Source: Amorphophallus konjac (taxonomy: Eukaryota; Streptophyta; Magnoliopsida; Alismatales; Araceae). Taken from it: a stretch of DNA of 64,000 nucleotides. The stretch spans positions 15,152,856 through 15,216,855 of the forward strand of contig CM040117.1 of the NCBI GenBank assembly GCA_022559845.1. Reading direction: 5' to 3'. The notes beneath the pieces are model-generated. The model ran no database searches and had not been told where the DNA came from. It worked only from the letters and a program-made list of their open reading frames with translations. Positions within the stretch are counted from its first letter, which is position 1. Each line of letters opens with the position of its first letter. Shown piece by piece: positions 31,202-42,978 of this stretch. The position numbers were made by a program, and so were the translations under genes.

Positions 31202-34200
31202 CTACATTAACCCAGACGGCCTCTGGTTTTCAGCCTTTACTTGCTGGCAAACCAAACATCTGGATACAAATTCAGCCACATCCTTCTTCATACCCGGCCA
31301 CCAAAAAGACCGTTTCAGATCTTGATACATCTTCTTACCACCAGGATGAATGGAGAACTTTGACCTATGAGCTTCTTCCAACACTTCATTCTTTAATTCA
31401 CTCACATTAGGTACACACATTCTATGCTGAAATCTGACCACACCATCTTCATCTCGAGCAATCCCAGATTTACCAATCATACCTTGCAATTGGGGATCAT
31501 TTGGCTGAGCTTCTAATACTCGCTCCATAACCGTTGACCCAATACATAATTGAGCAATAAAGGCTTGGCAAAGCTGAGACTCAACTGATGTCATAGAACA
31601 CACAACATCTTCTAGCATTTTCCAATCTTGCTGCATTAAAGTCCGCTTCCTACTGAGCGCATCGGCTACAATATTAGCCTTTCCAGGGTGATAAAGCAAC
31701 TCAAAATCATAATCTTTCAAAAATTCAACCCATCGCCTTTGCCGTAGATTAAGCTCTTTTTGAGAAAACAGGTACTTGAGACTCTGGTGATCAGTGAATA
31801 CCTCAAACTTAACCCCATAAAGGTAATGTCTCCAGATCTTCAAAGCATGAACAACAGCAGCCAATTCTAAATCATGCGTAGGGTAATTCTTCTCGTGCTC
31901 CTTCAACTGTCGAGAAGCATAAGCAACAACCCTACCATCTTGCATGAGAACACATCCAATCCCGACCCTAGAAGCATCAGTGTAGATGGTAAACATATCA
32001 ATGTTATTTGGTAGGATCAGGAGTGGTGCTGAAGTTAATTGGCTCTTCAACTCTTGGAAGCCTTGTTCACATTCCTCGGACCACACAAATTTCACTCCTT
32101 TTCTTGTCAGCCTCGTCAATGGTGCTGCGATAGAAGCAAAGCCCTTAATAAACTTCCTGTAGTAGCCTGCCAACCCGAGAAAACTCCGAATTTCAGTGGG
32201 GGACTTCGGAGCTTCCCATTCAAGCACGGCTTGAACCTTAGCTGGATCAACTGCCACGCCACTACCTGATATTACGTGGCCAAGAAAATGAACTTCTTTC
32301 AACCAGAACTCACACTTACTAAACTTTGCAAACAGCTTGTGTGCCCGAAGAGTCTCCAAAACAATCCTCAAATGCTCTTTATGTGATGCTTCATCAGGGG
32401 AGTAAATTAGGACATCATCTATAAACACAACCACAAAGCTATCCAAATCAGGCCTGAACACCCGGTTCATTAAGTCCATGAATGCTGCAGGAGCATTTGT
32501 TAGACCAAAGGGTAGAACCCGGAATTCAAAATGGCCATATCTGGTTCTAAAGGCTGTCTTGGAAATGTCTTCCTCCTTGATCCGGAGTTGATGATAACCT
32601 GACCTCAAATCAATCTTCGAGAACACCGAAGCACCTTGCAATTGATCGAACAGATCATCAATACGTGGCAAAGGGTAACGGTTCTTGACCGTCACTTGAT
32701 TGAGCTTCCGATAATCAATGCATAGGCGAAGTGATCCGTCCTTCTTCTTTACAAATAGGACTGGGGCTCCCCACGGTGAAACACTAGGTCGAATAAGGCC
32801 CTTGTCTATAAGTTCTTGTAATTGCTTCCTTAGTTCTGCCAACTCAGCAGGTGCCATCCGATACGGGGCCTTGGATATAGGCGTCGTACCGGGCACCAAA
32901 TCAATAGAGAATTCAATCTCCCTCATAGGCGGCAATCCAGGTAGATCTTCAGGAAAGACATCAGGAAAGTCTCGGACTACCTCAATTTCACCCAGCTGTG
33001 GAGACTGAGGATTCTCCGTTGAGGTTACCACCAGAGCAAGATAAGTATTACCACCCTTACTTATTAGTCGAGCAGTCTTCATAGCAGATATTATAGACTT
33101 CCCCGACTTATTTTGAGGCAAAGGATGGAAGAACTCCCTCTCACCAGGAATGCGAAAGACCACTCGCTTTTTCCGGCAGTCGATAAGAGCATAATGCCTC
33201 TCGAGCCAATCTAGCCCAAGAATAATATCATAGTCCTTCATCTTTAATAGATAGAAGTGACCAGACAACTCCTTCCCTCCGACAACTACGGGTAAGGAGG
33301 GATAGCTCTTCTTAGTGGACAAAACTCCAGTAGGAGTGTGCACTTGGAGGGACACATCCAATATTGATGGTGTCAAACCCAAATCATCAGACAATATCTT
33401 GGAGAAATGTTCAGACACAAATGAATGAGTAGCACCAGTGTCAAACAAAACTCTAGCATAGAAACCTGATACAAGAAGTGTACCTTCTGACACGTCCTCT
33501 GCTTGCTCCACATCCTCTCCAGCCAATGCAAATACTCGTGCCGGTGCTCGGGGACGCTTAGCTGACTTCATTGGTGCTGCAGCTGCAGTCACTGCAGGAG
33601 CTTGAGCTGGTGAAAACAGCTGCTGCTTCGGACAATCCCTGATCTTGTGCTCCGAGCTTCCGCACCTAAGGCACTTCCCAGTTACCATCCAGCATTCCCT
33701 GCCTCCATGACGTTTCCCACAATGCTTGCATTCACTCTTGATATCCATTGCTGATCTACCTGCACCACTTGCTTGTGTAGAAAATGGTTTCATGGTTGAT
33801 TGAGGATACGATTGAGTAAAGGGTTTCTTCATGCGATCCTTGTGTTGAAACGATGATGACGGCCTCTTCAGTTGGGTCTTCTTTTCTTCCTGGTACAGCT
33901 CCATGTCACTTTCCTGCCGACACGCCGCACCGAGAGCCTCTTCCATCGAGTGGTGGTTGAAAGCAACCAGTTTTGTCCTCAATGATGATCGAAGACCCGA
34001 TACGAACTTCTTCACCTTCCTCCTCTCATCGGCCACAATGTGAGGTGCATAACGCGCCAACTCAGCAAAACGAGCTTCATATTCCAGCACGGTCATAGAC
34101 CCTTGGGTCAAAGTGAGGAATTCTTGCTCCATTTTATCTTGAATATGCTCGGGAATGTACTTCGCCCGGAATAGGTGAACAAAGTCATCCCAAGACACCT

Positions 34201-34657
34201 CTCTAGCCCCATCTTCAAATTGGTTCCTCAGCACAGAATGCCACCAAACATCTGCACGTTCCTCCAGCATAAAAGTTGCCAAGTTGACCTTCTCGTCATC
34301 ACAATGTATGCTTCGAAAAATCTTTTCCATAGACCGCAGCCAATGCTCTGCCACTAGGGGTTGGCTCTCCCCCTTAAAAGAAGGCGGGTTCATCCTCCGG
34401 AATCTCTCCATAGCTGACGGTCCTTCAGCCATCCTTGGTACTACCTCTTGATGCAGTTGAGCTTGGGCCTGAGCTTGGATCTGAGCTTGCAAGTCCGCCT
34501 GCGCATTTGCCTGGGTCTGCATCACTTGAACCAGTCCTTGCATGAAGGTGCCATAATCAACTAATGGCGGTGGTGGTGGCGGCGGAAATCCTTGTTGACC
34601 GCCCTCTGTTTCTCTCCTCGGCTCTTCATCCTGAGCGGAATGACGACGAGGTGCCAT
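31202..34657 (-). CDS. gag-pol: Gag-protease-RT-RNase H-integrase N-terminus (young chromovirus)
   Basis: An open frame of 1151 residues, starting at the first ATG after the primer site. The domains are: gag capsid (about 80-250), two zinc knuckles ([13 protein letters not shown] at 310-322 and [14 protein letters not shown] at 329-342), aspartic protease DTGA (406-409), and reverse transcriptase (about 590-780) with FIDD at 745-748. RNase H (about 890-1000) starts IYTDAS and has TDHQSL. The integrase zinc finger uses H1097, H1104, C1134 and C1137. It ends at a TAG just before the integrase core, where relatives read through. This is the full machinery for making and integrating element cDNA. 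An N-terminal Gln/Ala repeat (about 46-72) is variable in such elements. No frameshift is seen. Confidence 0.95.
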   Translation of the reverse strand: MAPRRHSAQDEEPRRETEGGQQGFPPPPPPPLVDYGTFMQGLVQVMQTQANAQADLQAQIQAQAQAQLHQEVVPRMAEGPSAMERFRRMNPPSFKGESQPLVAEHWLRSMEKIFRSIHCDDEKVNLATFMLEERADVWWHSVLRNQFEDGAREVSWDDFVHLFRAKYIPEHIQDKMEQEFLTLTQGSMTVLEYEARFAELARYAPHIVADERRKVKKFVSGLRSSLRTKLVAFNHHSMEEALGAACRQESDMELYQEEKKTQLKRPSSSFQHKDRMKKPFTQSYPQSTMKPFSTQASGAGRSAMDIKSECKHCGKRHGGRECWMVTGKCLRCGSSEHKIRDCPKQQLFSPAQAPAVTAAAAPMKSAKRPRAPARVFALAGEDVEQAEDVSEGTLLVSGFYARVLFDTGATHSFVSEHFSKILSDDLGLTPSILDVSLQVHTPTGVLSTKKSYPSLPVVVGGKELSGHFYLLKMKDYDIILGLDWLERHYALIDCRKKRVVFRIPGEREFFHPLPQNKSGKSIISAMKTARLISKGGNTYLALVVTSTENPQSPQLGEIEVVRDFPDVFPEDLPGLPPMREIEFSIDLVPGTTPISKAPYRMAPAELAELRKQLQELIDKGLIRPSVSPWGAPVLFVKKKDGSLRLCIDYRKLNQVTVKNRYPLPRIDDLFDQLQGASVFSKIDLRSGYHQLRIKEEDISKTAFRTRYGHFEFRVLPFGLTNAPAAFMDLMNRVFRPDLDSFVVVFIDDVLIYSPDEASHKEHLRIVLETLRAHKLFAKFSKCEFWLKEVHFLGHVISGSGVAVDPAKVQAVLEWEAPKSPTEIRSFLGLAGYYRKFIKGFASIAAPLTRLTRKGVKFVWSEECEQGFQELKSQLTSAPLLILPNNIDMFTIYTDASRVGIGCVLMQDGRVVAYASRQLKEHEKNYPTHDLELAAVVHALKIWRHYLYGVKFEVFTDHQSLKYLFSQKELNLRQRRWVEFLKDYDFELLYHPGKANIVADALSRKRTLMQQDWKMLEDVVCSMTSVESQLCQAFIAQLCIGSTVMERVLEAQPNDPQLQGMIGKSGIARDEDGVVRFQHRMCVPNVSELKNEVLEEAHRSKFSIHPGGKKMYQDLKRSFWWPGMKKDVAEFVSRCLVCQQVKAENQRPSGLM

Positions 34658-34815
34658 TTCCAGAAAGAAAGTGATTAAGTTCGGCCACGTTAACAGCCTT
34701 ATTAGTGTTACCCATCTACTAGTTTTACTCCTTAATCGTGTACTAATGGAGCTATTTAGATCTTGGGATATAGACTTAGCTGATGATCTTATTCATGTAG
34801 ACTCAACCTGTGGGC

Positions 34816-34827
34816 GCTCTGATACCA
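34816..34827 (-). promoter_or_regulatory. Primer-binding site, initiator tRNA-Met
   Basis: Minus strand TGGTATCAGAGC, the canonical plant site, six bases inside the 5' LTR edge. Confidence 0.95.
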
Positions 34828-36621
34828 CTTCTCTATAACGCCCCGCCTCGTACCCGGTTCAGTATAACACTCCCGTCGGATACGAGGGGCGACGCCACAG
34901 TGGGAAAATACCCAACAGAACGGAAGACGGGTTGAGAATGCACAAATAAAACATATAAATTTTTACAGTGGAAGAATATAACTTTCCATCAGCAATGTCC
35001 AATATCATAATAGCCAAACAAATTAAAGTCTTACAAATTTTATTTTAATATCCAGAATTGAAACTTAAAGTTTACAAGAACTAACAAGTAGATCCAACAA
35101 TGGGAAAAGAACTACTAAGATCACGCCCGCGCCACCGACTCGGGCTCACTCGGATCTACTTCCTCGCTTCCACCAGCAATCTCGCCTGAAATATCAAGTG
35201 TAAGTCTACGGGTAGACTTAGCAAGAAATAGAATTCAAACACGTCTATTGTACCAGCATAACAAATTAAACTATCATAATTTAAACCACAAGTTGTAACA
35301 AAGACTATATCGGTGTACTATGGCATAACTAATCGTAATATGCAGGAGTGATATCCAAATATGCAGGAAGAAAGATTGAAGAAGACGGGAATCAATGTAG
35401 GTATTCATAAATGGAGTTCAAACCTCAGTAGAATTTGCAGAACAAAGACAGATAACAGATACAGATATAACAAAAAGCCCAAAGGCCATATTTTTATCAC
35501 AATTCCGATCTGAGGTAGACAGAAGAGGCAGAATGACCCAGACACATTGCCCAAACTACTATTAGAAGGTCAGAAACAGATACAGATATCAAATCACCTA
35601 GGCAATGGCGATGAGGTCTTGATTACAGCGCAGAATCGGAGGAAGATATTCCCCACCTTGACCAGTGAACAAGTTCACCTCCAGAATTTCACCCCCGTGC
35701 CCTCGGGGTCAGAAGGACCTCCCCATAGGGGCATTTCTACAGTTTGGCCCCAGACCCTTCTATAGTAGCAGTGTCCATATGGTCAAATGAGATCAATAAA
35801 TAAGTTAAGAAGAATTTGGATAGATTCTAACTCGAATACAAACTGAAATGGTGATACTAACGCATGGATGGAATATGAAATTTTACAATGCTTATACTAA
35901 CTCATAAGATAGAGTTTTTCAAACAAAATTTATCTTGTAACAAAGTTTAAACAGCCATGGTGGAAGTCAATTTAAAATCAAACCAAAATATGCAATTCTA
36001 GGATAATTTTGTTATCAAATTAACATGGTTATACTAACCAATTCCAGGATAACATTATTATCAAATTAACATGCTTATACTAACTGGTTCCAAGATAACA
36101 CTGTTAACATGGTTATACTAACTAATTCCAGGTTAACATTATTATCAAATTAATATGCTTATACTAGCTAATTCTAGGTTAACATTGTTATTAAATTAAC
36201 ATGCTTACATTGACAATCATTATTAGCAAGTTATATTTACAATCCAGGATACCACAACTCCAAGGCATTCGCATTTCCAGAGTATTAACATGTAATTCCA
36301 TGGTGTTAATACACAATTCCAGGATATTAACACAATGTTCCAGGGTATAATGAATGAAAATAGTATAATTCTATATTAATTTATTATCGCACTAACAATG
36401 CTAACAATGTTATACCATAAATAATTCCTAAAAATAGTATTAAATTGCTAACATATTGGTGATCACTTTTGTCTTCTATGCCTAATGTTAATAAAATTGT
36501 TTGTAAGACCTATTCAGTGATTTAAGCATGACTTAAATCACCATTCACTCGGAAAACACTATTTACGCAGAAATTTTACTATCTTACAAAAATGTAAAAA
36601 AATAAGAAAATGGTATATCCG

Positions 36622-36630
36622 TATTTATAG
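36622..36630 (-). promoter_or_regulatory. TATA box, downstream promoter copy, 5' LTR
   Basis: Minus-strand CTATAAATA. It would start a transcript about 1.8 kb from the primer site. Confidence 0.65.
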
Positions 36631-37525
36631 AACACTTTTGTCTTCTTGAGTATTTTTAGGAAAAATCTATATTTGGATCTATACATCTTTTAAGGTAAGT
36701 TTAACAAACTGAACATTATTGTTTAATGTTACAAATTAACATGCTTACATTATTGTTTAATGTTACAGGATAACATTATTATCAATTTAACATGCTTATA
36801 CTAACTCATAAGATAGAGTTTTTCAAACAAAATTTATCCTGTAACAAAGTTTAAACAGCCATGGTGGAAGTCAATTTAAAATCAAACCAAAATATGCAAT
36901 TCTAGGATAATTTTGTTATCAAATTAACATGGTTATACTAACCAATTCCAGGATAACATTATTATCAAATTAACATGCTTATACTAACTGGTTCCAAGAT
37001 AACACTGTTAACATGGTTATACTAACTAATTCCAGGTTAACATTATTATCAAATTAATATGCTTATACTAGCTAATTCTAGGTTAACATTGTTATTAAAT
37101 TAACATGCTTACATTGACAATCATTATTAGCAAGTTATATTTACAATCCAGGATACCACAACTCCAAGGCATTCGCATTTCCAGAGTATTAACATGTAAT
37201 TCCATGGTGTTAATACACAATTCCAGGATATTAACACAATGTTCCAGGGTATAATGAATGAAAATAGTATAATTCTATATTAATTTATTATCGCACTAAC
37301 AATGCTAACAATGTTATACCATAAATAATTCCTAAAAATAGTATTAAATTGCTAACATATTGGTGATCACTTTTGTCTTCTATGCCTAATGCTAATAAAA
37401 TTGTTTGTAAGACCTAATCAGTGATTTAAGCATGACTTAAATCACCATTCACTCGGAAAACACTATTCACGTAGAAATTTTACTATCTTACAAAAATGTA
37501 AAAAAATAAGAAAATGGTACATCCG

Positions 37526-37534
37526 TATTTATAG
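37526..37534 (-). promoter_or_regulatory. TATA box, upstream promoter copy, 5' LTR
   Basis: Identical sequence 904 bp upstream. A transcript from here would carry the other promoter in its leader. Confidence 0.65.
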
Positions 37535-38465
37535 AACACTTTTGTCTTCTTGAGTATTTTTAGGAAAAATCTATATTTGGATCTATACACCTTTTAAGGT
37601 AAGTTTAACAAACTGAACATTATTGTTTAATGTTACAAATTAACATGCTTACATTATTGTTTAATGTTACAGGATAACATTATTATCAATTTAACATGCT
37701 TATACTAACTCATAAGATAGAGTTTTTCAAACAAAATTTATCCTGTAACAAAGTTTAAACAGCCATGGTGGAAGTCAATTTAAAATCAAACCAAAATCAT
37801 AACAGATTAACCCAAAACAGTACTGCTTGCACTTAACCAAACTACCCTCTTACTTAATTCTAACAAGTTTAATAAGCTATCCATGCACAATAGAGATGGT
37901 TGAGATACTAAACTTGCCTTAAACCGTGGAGAACAGGGAAGCCTCTGCAGGATCCATGAACTCTCCAGAGCCTTGCTTCCCTCCCGTAGATGGCGTTCTG
38001 AACAACACCCAGCCCTCTCCCCAGGGCTTTAACAAAGTCCCAAGCACTCAGATTGGATGAGGCAGGCTGGCAGGAAGGGAAAAAGAACGACATCCCACAT
38101 GCTCCCGTAGTGCATGGGCTACCCCATGAGGACCCTCCCCATAAACTTAATCACTCATGATAAGGTGGGGGGGGGGCATGGAGTTACCAAAAGGGGAAGG
38201 TAAGAAGAGAGTTACGTTCTTACGAATGTGAATGGCACTATTCACCAGCCCAAACTAAAAATCATAACTATTTATCTAAAATGAATTTGAGAAAACTAAT
38301 AACTACCCATTTCTAATCATCATGGGCCCCATCTAGGAAAAATATAAAATAAATAAAAACTCTCAAAAATAAAACCCAACCCGAAATATGAATAGTAACA
38401 ATCTTAATTAATTAATCTTAGTGTTAAGGTGTAATTAAGCAATTTGGGCAAAATTTAAACAAATG

Positions 38466-38532
38466 TGGATGGTGAGATTCGAACCTTGGACCTCAAGGTA
38501 AAAGGGCAAGTGTCTTAACCAACTACTCTAGG
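38466..38532 (-). other. tRNA-like segment in 5' LTR
   Basis: Minus strand: TAGAGTAGTTGGTTAAGA (A-box-like), then after about 25 bases AAGGTTCGAATCTC (a perfect B box/T-arm with paired flanks). No full cloverleaf or acceptor stem is evident, so it is a tRNA-derived remnant, possibly from a SINE, not a working tRNA gene. Confidence 0.55.
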
Positions 38533-38798
38533 AATTCAATTGTTACTTGAATGACTCTTTGTTTCTACTGTCACTTAAACCTTCTATAAGGGTTTTTATA
38601 AGTTATATGTACATATATTTGAGATACTAATTTAGTTCAAATATTAATAATACTAATAATGATAATAATAACATTATTATTATATTATGTACATTTTATA
38701 AGGGGTGCTACACCACTCTAATTCAATCAAATCAATTATTTCTTAATCAAATTTATTATCATAGAACTAAATCATGATAAAATTTATTGGGTACTACA

Positions 38799-38803
38799 CT
38801 ATG
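38799..38803. repeat. Target-site duplication, right (CTATG)
   Basis: Exact copy of 26102-26106. Confidence 0.9.
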
Positions 38804-39002
38804 TGCACCGGGGTGCATGCAATTTCTAGCCTAAGTCTAGCAAATCAAGACAATCATGAAATCATGCTAACATCAAAAAAATGCATGAAAAATGTAAAAT
38901 AATATGAATAACAATGATGCAATGCCTAAAATAGGGACAACTGGGCACTAAAAGATAAGAAAAATCATCAAAGGATAATGTCCCTTTGTGTTTGCCCCTG
39001 GA

Positions 39003-39600
39003 CCAACAAGTGAGTTTTATGCATAAAATGTAAAAATGAAGGTAATATTTAAGTAGGCAAATGAAGTCCAATGCATGCAAATAATATGTGGATGTGAAGA
39101 TAATACAAAAGACTACCCAATGGAACCAGGAAATAGTCAAAACAGACCCTGTAAGGCAATTTAAATTAGCAAGCAAAACGGCCCTGTGAATCTGCCCTAA
39201 ATCTGCCCACAAACTAGATGTGGAAAATACAAAAATGGAGGCAATTTTTAAATATACAAATGATGTCCAAATGATGCAAACTCTATAGGTATGGAAAGAC
39301 AATACAAAGGACAGCACAACGCAATGAGAATCAGTCCAATCCGACGTCGGGAGACAAAGTTATGCCCGAATGAACAAGGCCCCTGTGAATCTGTCCCGAA
39401 TCTGCCTACAAACTAGATGCAAAAATGTAAAAATAGAGGTAATTTTTAAATATGCAAATGATGTCCAAATTATGCAAACTCTATATGTATGGAAAGACAA
39501 TGCAAAGGACAGCACAACGCAATGAAAATCAGCCCAATCCGGCATCAGGAAACAAAGTTATGCCCGAATGAACACGGCCCCTGTGAACAGAAATCATGCC
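39003..39600. repeat. ~199-bp tandem repeat, about three copies
   Basis: The marker AAACTAGATG recurs at 39211 and 39410, 199 bp apart, with a more diverged copy starting near 39003. Units end in CGGCCCCTGTGAA-like sequence. Confidence 0.85.
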
Positions 39601-40907
39601 CGACCAGAACCACTAAAAGGTCCCTGGATGACCGTTTTTACCCTATAAGCGGACTACTGGATGACCGCCCAGTTCCAAGACGGTTTAGTGAAGACCGTTT
39701 ATAACACCAGAGGCTTTGGGTGGTCCTGGAAAGGTCGTTTAAAGGTTTAGGCGGCCCTACGATAGACCGTGTAACCCTAACCGACCCGAAAATGGACAGA
39801 ATGATGGGAAAATGTGGAGGAGACTACCCAAACATGCATGAACATCTTCCCAACATGCAAGAGACTAAAAATATAACGTGATGGGCACTAGGTGTCCCAC
39901 CGTGAACGTCAAAAAAAATTGTAAATAGATTAATCTACTCCGCCCTCAAACTATGTAAACATACACATAAACATGAACATGTAAAATATGAAATATAGAC
40001 AATGACGGGCAAAGGGGCGATGATGAAGAGAAAGAAACCATGATCGCCACCCAAGGAATAGCAGTAGGAAATAGATGCTATAATGAAATCAAATCTACCG
40101 CGTACCTTGGGAAATGAGGAAGAAGATGCGGCCCGAAGGGAAGCCGCTACCACGTGAGATCGCGCTTGAAAGGATGCGGGGAATCGATCATGGGTACACC
40201 TCCTCTCCTTCCAGCCGGCTAGAGGGAGAGGGCCTCACATCTTATTGATTGTCTTGTGCAAAACAAAGCCATGAAAAAAAGAGAAAACCCATTAGATCAT
40301 AAAAGTGTAGTATATGCCCCGGAATGATAAAATAGCATGAAAGAATGGGAGAGAACGCACCGGGGGAGGGTTTTTAACCCCTATGAACGGGTGCAAAAGA
40401 AAGGTGGGAGTGTTGTGCATGCATGGGATTTGAAATCACAGAATTTGATGGAGAGAATAGAGAGAAAAATATTGTGCAAAATGGAGAAAAACGCATAAAC
40501 GTGCAGGAAATTGTACATAAACTAAGTGTAAAACTGTGATGATTTGTGAAAAGTAAGGGACAAGAATAAGAATTGGAGCAAGTATAGAGAGCCCAGAGAG
40601 ATGGAAAATGAAGAAGATGCTCCCCTCATCAAGATGGAGTCAACGGAGGACGAAGAGGACGCCAGATGACTCCGCCCCGAGCCGACGAAGGGCACCCCGC
40701 CGCACAGGTTCATGAACTTGTGATGATTTGCTAAAAGTAGAGGCGAAGTTAGGAGGGCAAACAACAATGAAATGAAGCAAATGAGGAACCAAATTACAGC
40801 TAATACTTCCCTCAATAGCTTGGGGTCGAAGGTTTGAGACGGCGATTCGGCATGGCTTCGCCCCAGGTCCAAGAAGAGCCCCCCGTCGCGCAGGCGAACT
40901 AGGCACT

Positions 40908-40916
40908 TATTTATAG
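40908..40916 (-). promoter_or_regulatory. LTR TATA box (5' LTR of the Ogre-like element)
   Basis: Minus CTATAAATAAGTGCC, the counterpart of 17309-17317. Transcription from here would have run through the leader module into gag before the chromovirus inserted. Confidence 0.65.
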
Positions 40917-41470
40917 AAAAGTGGTGAAATCCCCAACTTTTTGTCACGATTCCAGGAGATAGATTCCACCAAATCTCGAGATCTCTAGATCATTATCGAG
41001 ATAATTGTGAAAATAAGATGTAGGAACAAACGGGACTCTTTTTGGTTGAAGATTGTGGAAGTTATGGCTCTTAGAAGAAGCCTTTGGAACCTAATCTGCA
41101 GGGTTTTTGGTTGCACGAAAAGCATAAAACCTGATATTGCGACCAAAATTCTAGGAGATATGGTCAATTAAAAATCATGCTCCGTATACCAAATTCGAGA
41201 TAATACAAAGAGGAAGACATAGAAACAAACGGGGCTCAATTTCGTGGTGGATTCTAGAAGATAGAGCCCTAACAAGGAGGCCCCATTGCACAGGTTCGAC
41301 CTTAGAGTCCGGCGGCGAAGAAGACGGAGTTCAGGAACTTTTGGACTCTTTGTTATAAAAACGGTCGCTTGATAGACCATTTTTAAAAATAAACGGTCAT
41401 TTCCAAACCGTTTTTATCATGAAGAATGGAGACTTGGGCGACCACGGCAATTCGGGCTAAAATAGGATGA

Positions 41471-41690
41471 AAAACGGTCTATCGAACGACCTTCCAATGA
41501 AATGGGCGGTCTAGGGGAGACCTTTCAATGAATTGGACGGTCTAGGGGAGACCTTTCAATCATTGGACTGTCTAGGAGAGACCTTTCAATGAATTGGATG
41601 GTCTAGGAGAGACCTTTCAATCATTGGACGGTCTAGGAGAGTCCTTTCAATGAATTGGACGGTCTAGGAGAGACCTTTCAATGAATTGAA
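41471..41690. repeat. Second seven-copy GGTCT/AGACC array
   Basis: Counterpart of 17875-18083, with the same unit and copy number. Unit variants (GGGGA versus GGAGA loops, GACTGTCT, GAGTCC) occur in a different order, so units have been shuffled or converted since insertion. Confidence 0.9.
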
Positions 41691-42121
41691 GAACATTCGG
41701 AGCAGACTGTGCGCGATCAATGACACCCAAGAGGGGGGGTGAATTGGGTGATAATAACTTTTAGGAAAACTTTGTCCGATTCAAATACAAAACATCTCGC
41801 AGTAGAATTTAATACAACATGTAAGACAATTAGGCAAGATGAAGATTTACGGAGAGACAAGTTGATGCACGTTAAGAATCAAATGTGACTAAATGAATCA
41901 AACTCAACTTAGCCCTATGTGTGTGTTCAAAATTAGATGTCTGAAGCAGTCTGATTATATCAAGTGTGTGTGTGATAGTGTCAATTTAAACCTGTGAATA
42001 GAGATAGAGGAAATGGACAATCACACAGGCATTCATAATGACACAATGATTTTTAAGGTGGTTCGGGACCACGCTGGGCTCCCTACGTCCACCCCTCACT
42101 CAACTGAATAAGACTTCACTA

Positions 42122-42440
42122 CTGGTAAACCAGCACGGAGATAAATCCCCACACACACACGGAACCAAGTTCCAACACGCACGTAGGGCGACGCCTACAC
42201 ACACATAGGGAACAAACCCCTACACACACACACGGGGAACAAACTCCCTACGAGGAGAACTCTCCTCACGCTGTAAATACAGCAACAACGGGGACGAACC
42301 CCACACACTCTGGATTCTAAACCCAGCAGCAGACACACACTGTGGATCTGAAATCCACTAGCTCACTCGCACAAACTGTGGATCTGAAAAGATCCTCACG
42401 CACAAACACACGAATCCAGATATATCCACACACACACGTG
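42122..42440 (-). other. String of about 13 short hairpins separated by CACAC linkers
   Basis: Successive inverted repeats of 12-18 bases, joined by CA-rich linkers. Plus-strand examples are CTGGTAAACCAG, GGAACCAAGTTCC, GTAGGGCGACGCCTAC, GAGGAGAACTCTCCTC, GCTGTAAATACAGC, GGGGACGAACCCC and GTGGATCTGAAATCCAC. Stem sequences differ between units while the layout is kept. Several stems close with G-U pairs only on the minus strand. The string lies about 500-850 bp downstream of the minus-strand TATA box, in transcribed sequence. Confidence 0.8.
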
Positions 42441-42969
42441 GATCTGAAGTCCACACACACACTGATGTTCACAAATAAAGAACAAGAACACACTTGAAGC
42501 TCAAGATAAAACTGAAGAAGAATATAAGATAAAAGAGCTCAGATCTAGGTTCCCTCTTTGATGAAAGCTGTAGATCTTGTATGAGGCTTGCTTCTTTACT
42601 TGAATGGAGATTGATTGGCTTCAGAAGGAGCTTGAAGAGCTTGGGAATGGATGAAGAGTTCTTCCAAGAACTACTATTCACGGAGCTACAATAGCCTTCC
42701 TTCTTCCCTTGGCAGCCTCTCCTTCAACCCTTCTTGCTTGCTTGCTTCTTCTCCTTTCTCCCTTGGGCAGCTTTCCCTTGAATCCTTGCTTGCTTTCTTC
42801 CTCACTTCATTGAAGGTTGTTGGCTTCAGATGGACCTTGAATAGCTTGGGGATGTATGAAGAACTTGCTGCATGAAGTACTGCTCATGGAGCTACAGTAC
42901 CTTCTATCTCCTTGGACAGCCTCCCCTTGATCTCTTCAAGTGATTAGGGTTATGACCCCATTAGGTTGT

Positions 42970-42978
42970 TTTTATATC
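42970..42978 (-). promoter_or_regulatory. Copia LTR TATA box
   Basis: Minus GATATAAAA. This places the hairpin string in the transcribed R/U5 part and the GGTCGACC cluster in U3. Confidence 0.6.

Larger units (their letters stand above)
35899..37800. repeat. 904-bp tandem duplication in the 5' LTR
   Basis: The same marker word recurs at 35899, 36803 and 37707. Its presence in both LTRs shows the duplication predates this insertion, or that it was homogenised. Confidence 0.95.
26107..38798 (-). mobile_element. Full-length Tekay-like chromovirus (12.7 kb)
   Basis: Two LTRs of 3968 and 3965 bp, an initiator-tRNA-Met primer-binding site, a polypurine tract, and gag-PR-RT-RNaseH-INT-chromodomain in the canonical gypsy order on the minus strand. 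A perfect CTATG target duplication flanks it. The LTRs differ by only about a dozen bases in their first 1.1 kb by eye, mostly transitions. The coding region is open except for two stops. It inserted into the leader of the Ogre-like element. Tekay/Del assignment rests on the chromodomain type and LTR length and is inference. Confidence 0.93.
34834..38798 (-). repeat. 5' LTR of the young chromovirus
   Basis: Begins TATAACGCCCC on plus, where the other LTR has TGTAACG, a single base change at the inner terminus. It ends GGTACTACA. It carries the same 904-bp tandem duplication (35899, 36803, partial at 37707), two TATA boxes and the tRNA-like segment. Confidence 0.93.
16369..41715 (-). mobile_element. 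Ogre/Tat-like non-autonomous LTR element, interrupted
   Basis: The segments 16369-18108 and 39920-41708 are near-identical, and gag-like coding lies between them on the minus strand, so these are parts of the 3' and 5' LTRs. The element occupies 16369-26106 and resumes at 38804 after the inserted chromovirus. Both LTRs are truncated: the left at 16369 by an unassigned fragment, the right at about 41715 by a copia LTR. The interior has a broken gag and an unfamiliar second ORF but no protease, RT or integrase that I can recognise. The very long LTR (at least 4.7 kb) and a gag knuckle of the CX2H type suggest the Ogre/Tat group. That assignment is inference. Confidence 0.7.
38804..41715 (-). 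repeat. 5' LTR and leader of the Ogre-like element, right part
   Basis: Completes the leader module (38804-38820). It then contains a 199-bp tandem repeat, GGTC/GACC-rich sequence at 39625-39775, the 1.8-kb block shared with the left LTR (39920-41708), its TATA box at 40908, and the second palindromic array. It is cut at about 41715 by the copia LTR. The left LTR shows what followed (18109 onward). Confidence 0.7.

Noticed and set aside
38466..38532. Functional tRNA gene
   Set aside because: A- and B-box words are present but there is no acceptor stem or complete cloverleaf, and it is repeated inside both LTRs.
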